A DNA stretch of 64,000 nt. Origin: Mauremys mutica (Eukaryota > Chordata > Testudines > Geoemydidae). The notes beneath the pieces are model-generated. The model was given only the letters and a program-made list of their open reading frames with translations. It searched no databases and was not told where the DNA came from. Position 1 is the stretch's first letter, and each line of letters begins with the position of its first letter. A program made the translations under genes and the position numbers. The stretch is from assembly GCF_020497125.1 (NCBI RefSeq), contig NC_059082.1:60156948-60220947 (forward strand). Reading direction: 5' to 3'. Below are positions 33,417-45,068 of this stretch, in pieces.

Positions 33417-35569
33417 TCTTTCCCTACTGAAACACCTCATGTCACCTGGGTACCACTGCACCCCTCATGAATCCTTTAGTCCACTCCTTCTAGTGTCTCT
33501 CTAATGGCTGGATCCTCACAGGAGTGCTTGTCTCCAGGGCCAGTAGGTCCTTGGTTGACCTATTGTACTGTAATGCCTGCTTTCTTTGATTGTTGGCCAT
33601 CTCTAGGAAGTATGTCCATCCTTCTGGTTGCAACAAGTTTCACCTCATTGGTAAGAATTGTCCTTCGTCCCATCAGTGCCATCACTGGACTGAAAAAAAA
33701 TATGAAGCACAGTATAATTGTTTATAGCTCAGTTTTCCTGTGATTTGAGTATTGATGTTAATGTCAAGAAGAGAGAAGTTTGAATGAATGAATGAATGAA
33801 TGATTAATAAAATAAGAATGGGTAACTCTAAAATTCATTATATTTGAATAGAATTGCCAGCTAAATTTCTAGCAATTCCAATTGTATAGCATTGGCAAGG
33901 TGTTTAGTAGAAAAGGAAGAGAACCACTTTTGCACATTTACCAGAAATTCTTTCAGGGAATAATCCTTGTATTTATTTATTTATTTCCTTAAATTTTAGT
34001 ATGGAGTCTCTGGAAACATCACCTTAAAAGATCTTTAATTAGGCTTTGAAATTTGAAATGCTTGTGTGAAAATTCAGACAAAGCTATTAAAACAAGTCTT
34101 GCATAATTCATCCAAAAATCCATCAGCGTAATGGTCACCTACCAAAAGTGACGTTTGTTTAAAAATCATTGAACAGTGCTATGTTTCTGGCATTTTCAAA
34201 CACTTAGTGTCATCCTCTGGGGCCTAAGATGGTCCTTATTAAAAAATGGGTCCCCAAGAGGGAAAGATTGAGACTATAGAAGCTTAACAAGTGACAGAAG
34301 TTCAGCTGTTGCTAGTCTAGTTACTTATAAAGGAGGTGCATGAGTAAATTTAGCTTTCAAAGTCTTAAGCTGAACATGTAAGGAACACAAGTGTCATGTG
34401 GCGTATTCTCCAGAGGTTAAATTTAGGTTCCACAACTCATGCTGCCAATTTTAAAAAGAGAAATGTCAGCTAGTGCAGAGTTGAGTTTGAGGGTATGTTG
34501 CTTGTGCAAATTCCACTGACATTGACATTAACTGTCTCTGGAATATAAACTATGGATCTGCGTCAGCTGTCTATGAGCTCCTCTGTATTGCTTGTTAGTA
34601 CTCCAGTTTGTTCCAGCATAATACCAATTTGCTCCAGGTGACCTGACAAGCCTATGTTTTCTGCCACATGTTTGGCTGAAATTTATTATATTAAATACAG
34701 CTCCCTACGTGATAGCATTACAGAAAGTGAATCAAGAAGTGCTGCTTGCTGGTCCATGTGAATTATGTAGTGAAGACAGGCATTGTTTGTGGGATTTGTG
34801 AATATTGAGAGGTTATATAATGGGAAACTGGGAAGCACATAACTATTCACCTTAGCAATGTGTGATTCTCTGCAACCACAAAAATATTAAGCTCCAAAAT
34901 AATCATTTTTTTAAAATGTGCTTTACCACAGCACTCCAAAATCCTTGAAATTAATCATCATGGAAGCAAGTAAAAGCAAGATTTCCCCCCCACCCCAGGT
35001 TTTTGCGACAAATGATACTCCCTTTATATTGGTGCAACAAATCTTAATGGGAGTTGTTTGGGGTATGCTCCTTGGGCTCTCACAGCTCAGAATTTCAATT
35101 TTGGGATTTTTGTTTTAGGGGGCATCTTTTGTAGAAATTGCTTTACAGCTTAAACAAAAACATTTTCATATAGAAAGACAACAGCCAAATAGTTGGACAT
35201 GTATTTTTTTGATTTGTTTGTTTTTGGTTTGCTCATTTGGGGTTTGGTCCAACTCCCAATTAAGTCGGTGGGAGATGATATATTGATCTAATGGGGGAGC
35301 TAGATCAGGTCCCTTTCCTCTCCTTTCTATGTTTAACATAGAGCAAAGACAACATTCTTTTTCTGCATGTTGCTTGTTTATGCACTGTGCAGTGATCTCT
35401 GTAGTAGGCTAAGGGGGTTGGTACTCAAACCTTACCCACCTGCAGTCCAGCTAGTAGCAGTGGAGTGGATGTCCATTCTTATATCCACAGAGGTCATCTT
35501 TCTGAATAAAGCATAAAATTGCTAATTATATTAATAGAGTAACTACACTTTACCAAGTACCTACTTACT
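33417..35569. other. No recognisable gene; (GAAT)n microsatellite
   Basis: A (TGAA)n run lies at about 33780-33803 and a (TTTA)n run at about 33970-33987. No exon or confident repeat family elsewhere. Confidence 0.4.
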
Positions 35570-35577
35570 ACCTATAC

Positions 35578-36286
35578 CAAGGCAAACTACGGCCGGTGGG
35601 CCAGATCCAGCCCCTCAGGGCTTTGGATCCGGCCTGCGGGACTGCCCCCCCGTGGCGCCGCAGCCCCCGCAGCGCTCTCCAGAAGTGGCCGGCAGCACGT
35701 CCCTGCAGCCCCCGGGCTGGGGACAGAGGGCTTTGTGCATTGCTCTTGCCTCCAGGCAATGCCCCCCACAGCCCTCATTGGCCGGGAACAGGGAACTGCC
35801 GCCAATGGGAGCTTCAGGGGTGGTACCTGGAGGTGTAGCAAGGGTAGCGCATACGGAACCCGCCGTCTCCCCTCCCCCGGGGCCACAGTGCTTCCTGGAG
35901 CAGCATGGGGATGGGGACAGGGCAGGCAGGCAGGGAGACTGTTCTGGCCCCGGTGCATGCCGCTGCCACCCCGGAGCCTGAAGCCCCCCAACTCCCTGTC
36001 CATAGCCCCCTGCCCGTACCACGCACCCCTCCTGCACCCCAACTCTCTGCTCTGAGCCCCCTCGTAAACCCCACACCCCTCCTGCACCTCAACCCCCTGC
36101 CCTGAGCCCCCGGCACACCCCGCACCCCTCCTCCGCCCCAAACCCTTGCCCTGAGGTCCTTCCTGCACACCGCACCCACTCCTACACCCTGCACTCCCTC
36201 CCGCACCCCAACCCCCCTGCCCCAGCCCCGCATACAATTTCCCCACCCAGATGTGGCCCTCGGCCCAAAAACTTTGCTCACCCCTG
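35578..36286. mobile_element. hAT element, 709 bp, with C-rich tandem array
   Basis: Left end CAAGGCAAACTACGGCC; right end, complement CAGGGGTGAGCAAAGTTTTT. An exact 8-bp duplication ACCTATAC lies at 35570-35577 and 36287-36294. The right half (about 35985-36235) is a C-rich tandem array with a unit of roughly 45 bp (CCCTGCCCTGAGCCCC, then CACCCCTCCTGCACCCCAA). Open frames on both strands here are repeat artefacts. Non-autonomous. Confidence 0.88.
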
Positions 36287-36420
36287 ACCTATACGATGCT
36301 CCTAATGAGCTCAGCTAATGAACAATAAGGTAATTAATATTTTTTGTGGAAAAACAAAAGAAACAATATTTTTCATTCCCCATAGTCTGTGATATGCATT
36401 AAAGTGGAAGCTGAAAGAAG

Positions 36421-36609
36421 GTTGTGAGGTGATTACATGGGGGGTCGTGAGCTGTCAATCTTCACCCCAAACCCCGCTTTGCCTCCAGCATTTATAATGG
36501 TGTTAAATATATTAAAAAGTTTTTTTAATTTATAAAGGAGGTGGGTGGGTCACATTCAGATGTTTGCTATGTGAAAGAGGTCACCAGTACAAAAGTTTGA
36601 GAGCCACTG
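36421..36609. mobile_element. hAT-derived repeat, 3' fragment
   Basis: Ends CAAAAGTTTGAGAGCCACTG at 36609, the complement of a CAGTGG-TCTCAAAC hAT end, with the family-typical interior TTATAATGGTGTTAAATATA and AAGAGGTCACCAGTAC. The left boundary and target duplication were not resolved. Confidence 0.6.
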
Positions 36610-38321
36610 GTGTAAAGAGTGTTCAAGGAAAAATGGAGTATTTTTTTTTAAAACAGTTTGTTGTTTTGCAAAAGATCATAGGGTGAAAATAGTTGATCCG
36701 TTACAGAATCCATGTAGTTTGGTTCTAATTCTGACCTTGGGCATTCTGTTGCAGCCCCACTGACTTCAATGGGAGGCCCACATCTGCTTTGAATGGCAAA
36801 CCTGGGTTTTATATGTATTGATGGGGATTGTCTCACTAGGATTCCATTGTGTCGACGTCACATGGATCTCCCCTTCCTGCAAATCCATCAGTTGTAGGGG
36901 CAGAACTGCTGAAATCCATTTCCCTCTGCCCTCTTCCCTCCCCTGCGTCTTGTAGCACAGGCACTCCCTCTGACATGCAACTCACCCCCGCCCAAGGAAT
37001 ATCCCAGAAAAACTCCATAATGAGATCCGTGTGGAACTTTCTGTTCCCATCCAACATGGGAGTAGATGGGGCAACGCTGTGCAGATATCTCCATTTCCAT
37101 CCCTTGTGTGGGTGTTGGGGTAATGTTTATGTACCTAGATCCTCTTCTTATTTCTGTGGGAGGGGGAGAGCCAGGCTACTGATCCTTGCTGAGAAAACTT
37201 CAGTGCGGAGAGTGACCCAGTAGCATAACAAAGAAGCTAAGGACATGACAAGGGAAACTCAACAGCTAGCTCTGCAGCAAGGATGGTAACGTTTTTTCTC
37301 TAAATTGGGTTTTAAACTGTGTTAAACAGAAAATGTAGTTGCTCTGTCTACTACACCATACCTGATCCACTAGAAAACAATTCACACTTCCATCAATATA
37401 CCTTAAACCCTGGCACTATTAGGCTCCATGCGATCATTGTTTGCTTGCACAGATACATTAGTCATTACATGTTTTGTTAATTTTGTTTTTGTTTAAAAAA
37501 AATAGCGACAGGATGCTCAAAGTCCACAAGAGAATACTTTCCCTTCTGAAGGGCAAGTAACATCTGTGGGCAGTTTGCTGGCTTAACAGTGTGTCTGTCA
37601 GAAGATTGGTGATTCAGAAAATTTACTAGAACTCACCTAATGATTAATTAGCTTTCTGTGTAAGGAATGGAGTCTCTTCATTATGCATATCGTCATCGAG
37701 AGCTTTTGCTTTCTGTAACATGTAAGCCATAGCTTTAATAAGGAGAAACTCCACTAGCCAAGAAATGAACAAGATTGTTTTTCTGAACTGAATTAGAGTT
37801 GGCTCATAATATTTAAGAAAGCCACTGGGGATGCTGATCAATATGTGTCCTTGCTGTGTTGCAGCGAGCTATTATGTGAATTAAAGTACACTCAGGTAAT
37901 ATTTCTTTGTTTTTGACTGAAAATAATCTTACAGAAATATATGGTAAGCTCAAAGATCTGAGATAAAAATGATTTTAACTCAAGCAGATAAGGACTGTGT
38001 TATATAGTATCCTTAAAATGTACTATCGTGAGACATTTTAGAGTGTCAGTTGTAACTCATTGAGAATAGGTATCTTAAGGACTGTTTGGCAAAGCATAGA
38101 TGTAGCCCTACGATTAGCATAGGTTCGCATCAATTAGACATGGGGTGTTCACAGGCCCTACCTATTCACGATCAAGCTGGTGCTTTGACGCCAAACAAAA
38201 GTAATTTACACACTATGGAGGCATAAGATGCATAGCTACTCATATGGGGAGAGAGAATCTTTCTGAAGACTATTATTCTTGACCTTGCCTGTTCTGGCAA
38301 TGTGGGAGTGAGAGTGTATAT
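36610..38321. other. No recognisable gene
   Basis: No domain, repeat or RNA gene recognised. The frame at 36849-37223 has no known motif. Confidence 0.4.
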
Positions 38322-39650
38322 CTCCCTGTGATGGGGTGAAGGGCCCCTGCTGGTGGCATTGTAGCCCTGCCACACCTTGCCCCAGAAGAGGGTAGTAGAG
38401 AGGTCCTCTGAGCTGCCTAGCGCGGCTGTGTGGAAAGCAGCCAATCGGGGCCCAGCAGGCTAGTATAAGAAGAGCTGCAGGGCCAGAGTGAGGGCAGTTC
38501 CTTTCTAGAGCTGGAGGAGAGTGGATGGTGCTCCAGGCTGGCTGCTGGGACTCCACCAGGACAAGGCTCTGAGTTAAGGGTGAAGAATGTCCAGAAGCCA
38601 TGGGAAAGTGGCCCAGGGAATTAGAGCAGCAATGCAGTTTATTTAAAGGGACATTGTGGATCGCTGCTATCTATAGGGTCCCTGGGCTGGGACCTGGAGT
38701 AGAGGGTGGTCCCTGGTACCTCCCCACCTCCAGAAAGGGAAAATGGCCTGGAATTTGAGGCACCCCAGAAGGGGGACTGAACTGTAGTGGCCCAGCTGAA
38801 AAGCTGGGGCCAGAAAGGTTCTGAGAGCGCACAGACATTGCCTTCAGGGAAGGAGCAGAGACAAACCGAGAGAAACCCCTGTTGGAGTTGTACCCTGAAA
38901 GGGGTTTGCATTGCTTTTATCTCACAGACAGACTGTATAGGACTTGGCCAGAAGGCTAAGTCAGCAGAGAAACACCACAAACAGGTAGAGAGAGCGCAGG
39001 GGTCAGCACCACCATGTTGCACGATGGACACTTGACAAAATTACCGTACTCAGGGCTTGTCTATACTACAAAATTAAGTCTACTTTAAATAATTCAACCT
39101 CAAGCCCCCAAATTAATGAAGGCAATTGTGGGTAGCCCCACTATGCTCATTGTCTTGATGGAGTGCATCCTCATTAGCAGCGCCTGCATCTATGCACAAA
39201 GCAGTGCATCGTGGGTAGCTATCCCAAAGTGCAACTTGCCACAGTGTATTTTGGGGAGGTTTGTGCAATGCCTCATGGGACCAAAACATTGTCGCAGGGG
39301 AGAATGGGAACATTGTGTCAGCATCCCATGATGCACTGTGTTCCCTCCCTCATATCAATGGCAAACAACCCAGTGGTTTTCACACCTTAAAACTGCTGCG
39401 CATACGCTATAACCCCAGAAGCATGGAGCCTGCTCAATTGTGCACTCCTGCTGTGAGCAACTCAAACACCTTGTGCCTTGTCCTGCAGTATTTCCAGAGC
39501 AGAAGTAGGGCCCACCACACAGAACATAGTGATGTCCTGCAAGCAGCCCTGCTGCAAACCACTGAAAAAAACAATTCACGGTTGCTGTTGGCAGTCACAG
39601 AGCAGCTGCACTCTGAGCACTGTTTCTGGTCTTGTGAAACAAGCACTGAC

Positions 39651-40741
39651 TCATAGACTCTAGGACTGGAAGGGACCTCGAGAGGTCATCGAGTCCAGTC
39701 CCCTGCCCTCATGGCAGGAGCAAATACTGTCTAGACCATCCCTGATAGACATTTATCTAACCTCTTCTTAAATATCTCCAGAGATGGAGATTCCACAACC
39801 TCCCTAGGCAATTTATTCCAGTGTTTAACTACCCTGACAGTTAGGAACTTTTTCCTAATGTCCAACCTAAATCTCCCTTGTTGCAGTTTAAGCCCATTGC
39901 TTCTTGTTCTATCATTAGAGGCTATGGTGAAAAAGCTTTCTCCCTTCTCCTGATGACACCCTTTTAGATACCTGAAAACTGCCATCATGTCCCCTCTCAG
40001 TCTTCTCTTTTCCAAATTAAACAAACCCAATTCTTTCAGCCTTCCTTCGTAGGTCATGTTCTCAAGACCTTTAATCATTCTTGTTGCTCGTCTCTGGACC
40101 CTCTCCAATTTCTCCACATCTTTCTTGAAATGCGGTGCCCAGAACTGGACATAATACTCCAGCTGAGTCCTAACCAGCACAGAGTAGAGCGGAAGAATGA
40201 CTTCTCGTGTCTTGCTCACAACACACCTGTTAATGCATCCCAGAGTCACGTTTGCTTTTTTTGCAACAGCATCACACTGTTGACTCATATTTAGCTTGTG
40301 GTCCACTATAACCCCTAAATCCCTTTCTGCCGTACTCCTTCCTAGACAGTCTCTTCCCATTCTGTATGTGTGAAACTGATTGTTCCTTCCTAAGTGGAGC
40401 ACTTTGCATTTGTCTTTATTAAACTTCATCCGGTTTACCTCAGACCATTTCTCCAATTTGTCCAGATCATTTTGAATTATGACCCTGTCCTCCAAAGCAG
40501 TTGCAATCCCTCCCAGTTTGGTATCATCTGCAAACTTAATAAGCGTACTTTCTATGCCAACATCTAAGTCGTTGATGAAGATATTGAACAGAGCCGGTCC
40601 CAAAACAGACCCCTGCGGAACCCCACTTGTTATACCTTTCCAGCAGGATTGGGAACCATTAATAACTACTCTCTGAGTATGGTTATCCAGCCAGTTATGC
40701 ACCCACCTTATAGTAGCCCCTTCTAAATTGTATTTGCCTAA
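39651..40741 (-). mobile_element. CR1 LINE, young-looking 5'-truncated copy
   Basis: The 3' end at 39651 reads TCATAGACTCTAGGACTGGA. The copy runs to 40741, where the Harbinger coding sequence resumes at GTTCATGATGCG. The encoded RT C-terminal frame is open for 323 codons. No target duplication was found. The Harbinger sequence expected between the left 5' UTR (ending AAACAAGCACTGA) and the transposase C-terminal half is absent, so the insertion was accompanied by a deletion. Confidence 0.9.
39731..40702 (-). CDS. CR1 reverse transcriptase, C-terminal part, open frame of 323 codons
   Basis: Encodes the second half of the CR1 ORF2 product: [10 protein letters not shown] (residues 27-36), the catalytic FADD at residues 57-60 (40523-40534), the MKFNKDKCKVLHLG block, the LPLYSVLVRTQLEY region, the GLENMTYEGRLKELGLFNLEKRR block, and the C-terminal [19 protein letters not shown] region up to the natural stop. 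The first methionine is internal, not a true start: the element is 5' truncated and lacks the endonuclease and RT fingers. An uninterrupted frame with intact YxDD-type residues, in a family full of stops elsewhere in this window, marks it as the youngest CR1 here. It cannot mobilise by itself. Confidence 0.85.
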   Translation of the reverse strand: MHNWLDNHTQRVVINGSQSCWKGITSGVPQGSVLGPALFNIFINDLDVGIESTLIKFADDTKLGGIATALEDRVIIQNDLDKLEKWSEVNRMKFNKDKCKVLHLGRNNQFHTYRMGRDCLGRSTAERDLGVIVDHKLNMSQQCDAVAKKANVTLGCINRCVVSKTREVILPLYSVLVRTQLEYYVQFWAPHFKKDVEKLERVQRRATRMIKGLENMTYEGRLKELGLFNLEKRRLRGDMMAVFRYLKGCHQEKGESFFTIASNDRTRSNGLKLQQGRFRLDIRKKFLTVRVVKHWNKLPREVVESPSLEIFKKRLDKCLSGMV

Positions 40742-40742
40742 G

Positions 40743-41249
40743 GTTCATGATGCGCACATCTTTAGGAGCTCCGGTCTATTCAAAAAGTTGCAATCCTGGA
40801 CTTTCTTTCCAGACCACAAAATTAACATTGACGATGTTGAGAGGCCTATAGTTATCCTGAAGGACACAGTGTACCCCTTGTTCCCATGGTTCATGAAGCC
40901 ATACACCGGCCATCTGGACAGCAGTAAGGAATGGTTCAACTATAGGCTCAGCAAGTGCAGAATGGTGGTTGAATGTGCCTTTGGTCATTTGAAAGGGTGC
41001 TGGAGAAGTCTACTAACAAGGTTAGACCTTAGTGCGGAGAACATCCACATGGTTATAGCTGTCTGCTGTGTGCTCCATAATATCTGTGAGAAAAAGGGGG
41101 AAAATTTTCTGCAAGGGTGGGCAGTTGAGACAGATCGCATGGCAGCCATTTTTGAGCAGCCAGACACCGGAGCAATAAGAAGAGCACAGCAAGGGGTCCT
41201 GCATATCTGCGAGCCTTTGAAAAGCCGTTTCAATAATGAGTCACAGTAA
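40743..41249 (+). pseudogene. Harbinger DDE transposase, C-terminal half (HARBI1-like)
   Basis: The frame continues from CR1 sequence into VHDAHIFRSSGLF, the HDA(R/H)xF block of PIF/Harbinger transposases. It then shows the second catalytic aspartate in VILKDTVYPLFPW (family G-D-x-A-Y-P-L; here K precedes D) and the catalytic glutamate in VVECAFGHLKGCW, followed by the conserved CCVLHNICE block. The first catalytic aspartate and the N-terminal region are missing, replaced by the CR1 insertion at 39651-40741. In intact elements this protein cuts and pastes the element and needs a Myb/SANT partner for nuclear entry and DNA binding. That partner gene lies opposite at 41628-43446. From 40743 to the stop at 41249 there is no frame break, so truncation came before much drift. 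Inactive as it stands. Confidence 0.85.
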
Positions 41250-41627
41250 TGTGAGCTGCTTGTCTGCATTGTGCTTTCCCAAACTTTTACCTGGCTTGTA
41301 TCTCTGTCCCTGTAAAGCCAACTCCCTGCCCAAGCCCTCTGCTTCTACTCAACAAAGAACATTTATTTCTTTAATCCATTTACTTTATTTAACAAACATA
41401 AGTAAAGAGGGAGAACAGAAAGAAAAGGTAACCTTGAGGGAAAAGGGGTTGTAAAGTTGGAATGGCAGAAACATTTTCAGCTGCTGTGTAACATAACACC
41501 GCATTCCAGACCATCAAAAGTCTGTAAAGGGGTGCCCTCTGGTCCTTGTACCCTCCCCCCACCGAGTTAAGTGTAAGGGATAATGGACTTTTCACCCATA
41601 CCTCATAGAACGCTTGGGGGAGGGTAA

Positions 41628-43446
41628 TTATGCACCAGGTGATGCTGGCTGGTTGTCCACCAGGGTCTGCAGAGGAACTCTACTCTGCTTCTGTTCCTGC
41701 AGCTCAACTAGATACCTCAACATGGCTGCTTGGTCCCTCATAATCCGAAGCATCGCATCCTGTGCAGCATGCTCTCGCTCATTGGAACCTTTCCTGCTCT
41801 CCATGTCCATGTCTAACTTTTCAGACAGTGAAATCCTCCACGCTCTCAGCTCTGTCAGTTGTCCTGGAGGCGTTCATTATGTCAGCGAACATGTTCTCCC
41901 GTGTTCTCTTTCTCCTCCTTCTAATCACCCAAAGTCTGCTTTCAGGTGTTGATGACACTCTGAAGGACACATTTCCAGCTGTCAGGTGGAAAAAAAATAA
42001 AGGAGCCATTGTACATGAATAAAATGTTTCCACAGCAAGGCCGTTTTCATGAAAAAGAAACCCTTATTACACTAGGTGCAAGCCATAACATAATCAGAAT
42101 CCATAACTGTTCACTGTGCCACTTTGCTGCTCCAGCCACGGTGAGTAGCCCCCCACCCCCAGGTCATGGATGACCACACTCTTAATTAAATTTATGGCAG
42201 GCTCATGTCGGGAGCACAGGTAGCTAGTCGAACAATGGCCCTTCCTCATAGCACCATGGGAAGCTGTTTATGAATGGGATGGTGGGGAACATTTTCACTC
42301 CCAAATTGTGGAATCTCTCATGTGAGGCCACAGTCCCCTATCAGCCACTTTAAACTTCTTGCTGACCCATGCCGGGCACAGTAAAGGCACATTAGTGGTC
42401 ATGTGGTTTGGCGTTCCGGAATGTGGGGAGGGGTGGGGTGGGTATACATGCCCTTTTTTTCCATGTAAGAGCACATTTAATGATAAATTTCCCCTAGGCA
42501 ACCCTATGTGATATCTGTCTCCTGAGGTTAACAGAGGCAGAAAGGAAGGGGATGCTGCAAGGAAGGGGATGCTGTGTATTGCAATGATGCCAACAGAATT
42601 AATTCAGGAGTTGTGTGGGAAAGTGTCCTACTATGGTGGAAGAAATAAGACTGTCCTGCCCAGAAACCTTCTGCAAAGGATTGCAGAGCACCTCCATGGA
42701 GGATTCCCGGGCTATCCCCGGCCACATAAACAGTCTTTTCCAGGGCCAACCTTCTGCGTAGCTGGAGCGGCCTCTTGTAAGCAGAGAACCACAGAACCTC
42801 ACTTTTTCTTCACAGTAAATATGCAATACCACCGAATGTGTGTGCCCGCTAAAGTTTAACTGGACTTTCATGTAATTGTATACTCAGCAGAGGTGCCTTT
42901 CCCAGCATCATGGTCAGCTACTGTGATGTCCTGTGACCCACAGGGCTCCAAGGTTAAAAATATTTCCTGGCTCTCAGTGAGGATGGATCACCTGTCTCCA
43001 GTTCTCCTCCTCCTCCTCCTCTTCTTCATCCACCATATCATGCTCCTTGTTTTCCTTGGACTCACACACCTGTGAGGTGTCCACGTTGCTTGTGGGGGTG
43101 CTGGTAGGATCACCCCATAGAATCACATGCAGCTTGTTGTAGAACCAGCATGTGTGGGGTTCAGCACAGAATGACTCTTTGCCTCCCTTGCCTTCTGGTA
43201 TGCTTGGCAAAGTTCTTTTATTTTCACACGGCACTGCTATGTGTCCCTAGTGTAGCCCATCTCCCCCATTCCACGAGCGATCTTTGCATAGATCTCTGCA
43301 CAGACTCTTCTCCTCACACAGTGATGAGATCCACCACCTCCAATGCGGATCAGGCTGGAGCGCATTTGGGGTGTGTAGTCTCCATGATCAGCTATGCTCA
43401 AGCTGACATGCTCCCAATGCTGATCAAACAGGAAATGGGAAAGCAA
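41628..43446 (-). pseudogene. Harbinger Myb/SANT accessory protein gene, decayed
   Basis: Read on the minus strand in order: RRRVCAEIYAKIARGMGEMGYTRDT (43310-43240), a trihelix/SANT-like block; an in-frame TAG where the next residue should be, then an equivalent of QCRVKIKEL; SFCAEPHTCWFYNKLHVILWG (about 43175-43115), the last helix region; an acidic run DEEEEEEEEN (about 43030-43000); a basic RRRRKRTRENMFADIMNASR block near 41900 that looks like a nuclear-localising segment; and a C-terminal helix MLRIMRDQAAMLRYLVELQEQ (41750-41690). At least one stop and several frame changes separate the blocks. In autonomous Harbinger elements this protein binds the subterminal DNA and carries the transposase into the nucleus. 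Identification by block order and context is fairly strong; exact exon limits are not known. Confidence 0.7.
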
Positions 43447-43981
43447 AAAGTTCCTGGGTCTTTAGCAGGGGAGGGGCTGTTTCCTGTATACCTGGCTGCA
43501 GTGCAGCAAAGTTGAGAATGATCTTCAGAGTGGTTACAGATGAGCATTGTGGGACACCACCTGGAGGCCAATGAAGTCGAATTACACAATGCTGCATCTG
43601 CACTACCTCGCAGTTGGCCCATGAAAATCGAACTAAGCGCTACACCTCTCGCAGAGGTGGATTACAGAAGTCAACATCAGGGGCAACTTAGGTTGACGTA
43701 AAGGACCCGGTAGTGTAGACACATAAATTAACAGGTCGACTTAAGGCGACTTCCTTTGACCTAACTCTGTAGTGTAGACCAGAACTTAGTGACGAACATT
43801 GCGGGGGAGGGGATGTCATTCAGTCATTCCATTTTTTTAAAAATTACCATGGACCTCGAAATTTTTACCACTGACACTTGTGGCCGTGTACGGACATATT
43901 GCTGACCCCTGAGAGAGTGCAGGCACATGTGCTCAGCCAGGGGATGCTGGTGAGAAGTGAGTGCAACCCTGTTACACTCCT

Positions 43982-44300
43982 CCTTTATGGAATGACTGTC
44001 GGAGGGAAAGGAATATATCCATGTTTGCCACTGGATTTCTTTTTTGGGGGTGGGGGAAGATTCAGTCTTGATTCAATGGGATTTACTTTGCATAGTCAAT
44101 GGAAGATTGGAGAGCTTTTTGCTCTTTTAGATTGTGCACCAACTGTTGTTGTACTGTATATGATTCTCTGTCTTATGTACAAAAATGGCAGATGGCGGGA
44201 GCGAGTTCTTTATAGAGAGGGCAGTAAAAGTAAAGTGTTACTACTTTGTCTCTCACTCTCTGGCACTCCAGAGAATGCTACTGTTCTAATTTTCTAAATC
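43982..44300. other. No recognisable gene
   Basis: Flank of the LTR; nothing assigned. Confidence 0.4.
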
Positions 44301-44305
44301 TACCC

Positions 44306-45068
44306 TGTTAAAGAGCATTATTAGGGTGATCGCTCACCCCTGGAGCACCCCTTTGTATCAAGGCTGACCTATCATTCTGGCATGCGGAACCACAGTTGTC
44401 TGTTTTCCCCTAACAGTCTTTCAATAAGTTGACTGAGACTTCTGCTTAGTGGAGAGTGCCCTTCTGGGGTCTAACTTATTTAACTAAAGGCCAAAAGATG
44501 GTATGCAAGCAAGCCTCCATTCCAGCATTGTAGCTGGAGGGAGGCAGAGTTAATCTTAATTTGTCTGCCCTACCTGAGTCCATCTATTTCCTCCATCCAA
44601 GCTTCTTATCAATAAGGCCCACTTGACTCATTCCCCCCTAAGAGGAGTCAAGGCTCTTGCCATCACCTGGAGAAGAATTCCCTCTCTCGACTCAGGGTTT
44701 GACCTCTACAGAGGCAGTTCAGAGCAGTGTGTGGTGCCTTTTCAATCTGAACCACCTGCTCCTGTCTCTTAATGGCCTTTCACATGTACCAGGCCTCTCT
44801 GGGAACTTGGCACTTGATTTTTGGGACCTCCTCCGTAGGAGTACCTTTCTCAAACTACTTTTCCTGGTGAGTCCACTAGCCTGCTCCCCTGAGAAGTCCC
44901 TCTCCTCAGAAGGTCCCTGTGTTCTGAGGTTTCCTGACCAGAGCAATCATAACACTTCATTAGGCCCAAGTATTCCTTAGCTAATTAATGTCACCCCGCC
45001 ATATAGGCAATAAACTAATCACAGGTGGATGGATCTGTGTTGGCTCCTCCTTAGCAAAGCCTGTCACA
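44306..45068 (+). mobile_element. Possible solo LTR
   Basis: Ends GCCTGTCACA at 45068, with AATAAA at 45009-45014 about 55 bp upstream, and holds promoter-like, GC-richer sequence resembling repeated chelonian LTRs (TGATCGCTCACCCCTGGAGC at about 44326). A TG start may be at 44306. No target duplication was found, so the call is tentative. Confidence 0.35.

Larger units (their letters stand above)
39053..43785. mobile_element. PIF/Harbinger transposon, 4733 bp including a CR1 insertion
   Basis: The left end GGGCTTGTCTATACTAC and the right end, complement GTTCTGGTCTACACTAC, are inverted. Flanking trinucleotides TCA (39050-39052) and TTA (43786-43788) are the size expected for Harbinger, one base having changed. 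It carries the two-gene set of autonomous elements: a DDE transposase on plus (40743-41249, truncated) and a Myb/SANT protein gene on minus (43446 to 41628, decayed), arranged tail to tail. A CR1 (39651-40741) has replaced the first half of the transposase gene. It sits inside an LTR, so it is younger than that LTR and older than the CR1. Confidence 0.8.
38327..43976 (+). mobile_element. Solo LTR (about 911 bp) interrupted by a Harbinger element
   Basis: Begins TGTGATGGGGTG at 38327 and ends CCCTGTTACA at 43976. Flanks CTCCC (38322-38326) and CTCCT (43977-43981) match at 4 of 5. After the 4733-bp Harbinger insertion and its 3-bp duplication are set aside, about 911 bp of LTR remains (38327-39052 and 43789-43976). 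A TATAA site at 38464-38468 suggests plus orientation. No internal coding region. The short right piece supports boundaries that depend on the two halves being one LTR. That was inferred from family resemblance and the termini. Confidence 0.6.

Noticed and set aside
31180..33620. A minus-strand LTR interrupted by the hAT element at 31777
   Set aside because: There is a TGTGACACC end and a polyadenylation-like signal, but no opposite TG/CA boundary or target duplication could be found.
35587..36281. Overlapping frames of 106-219 codons on both strands
   Set aside because: They lie wholly inside a hAT element with a C-rich tandem array; no domain, and they start and end at repeat features.
42974..43075. 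CTC/GAG microsatellite
   Set aside because: The run encodes the acidic stretch of the decayed Harbinger Myb/SANT gene on the minus strand, so it is better explained as coding remnant than as a free microsatellite.
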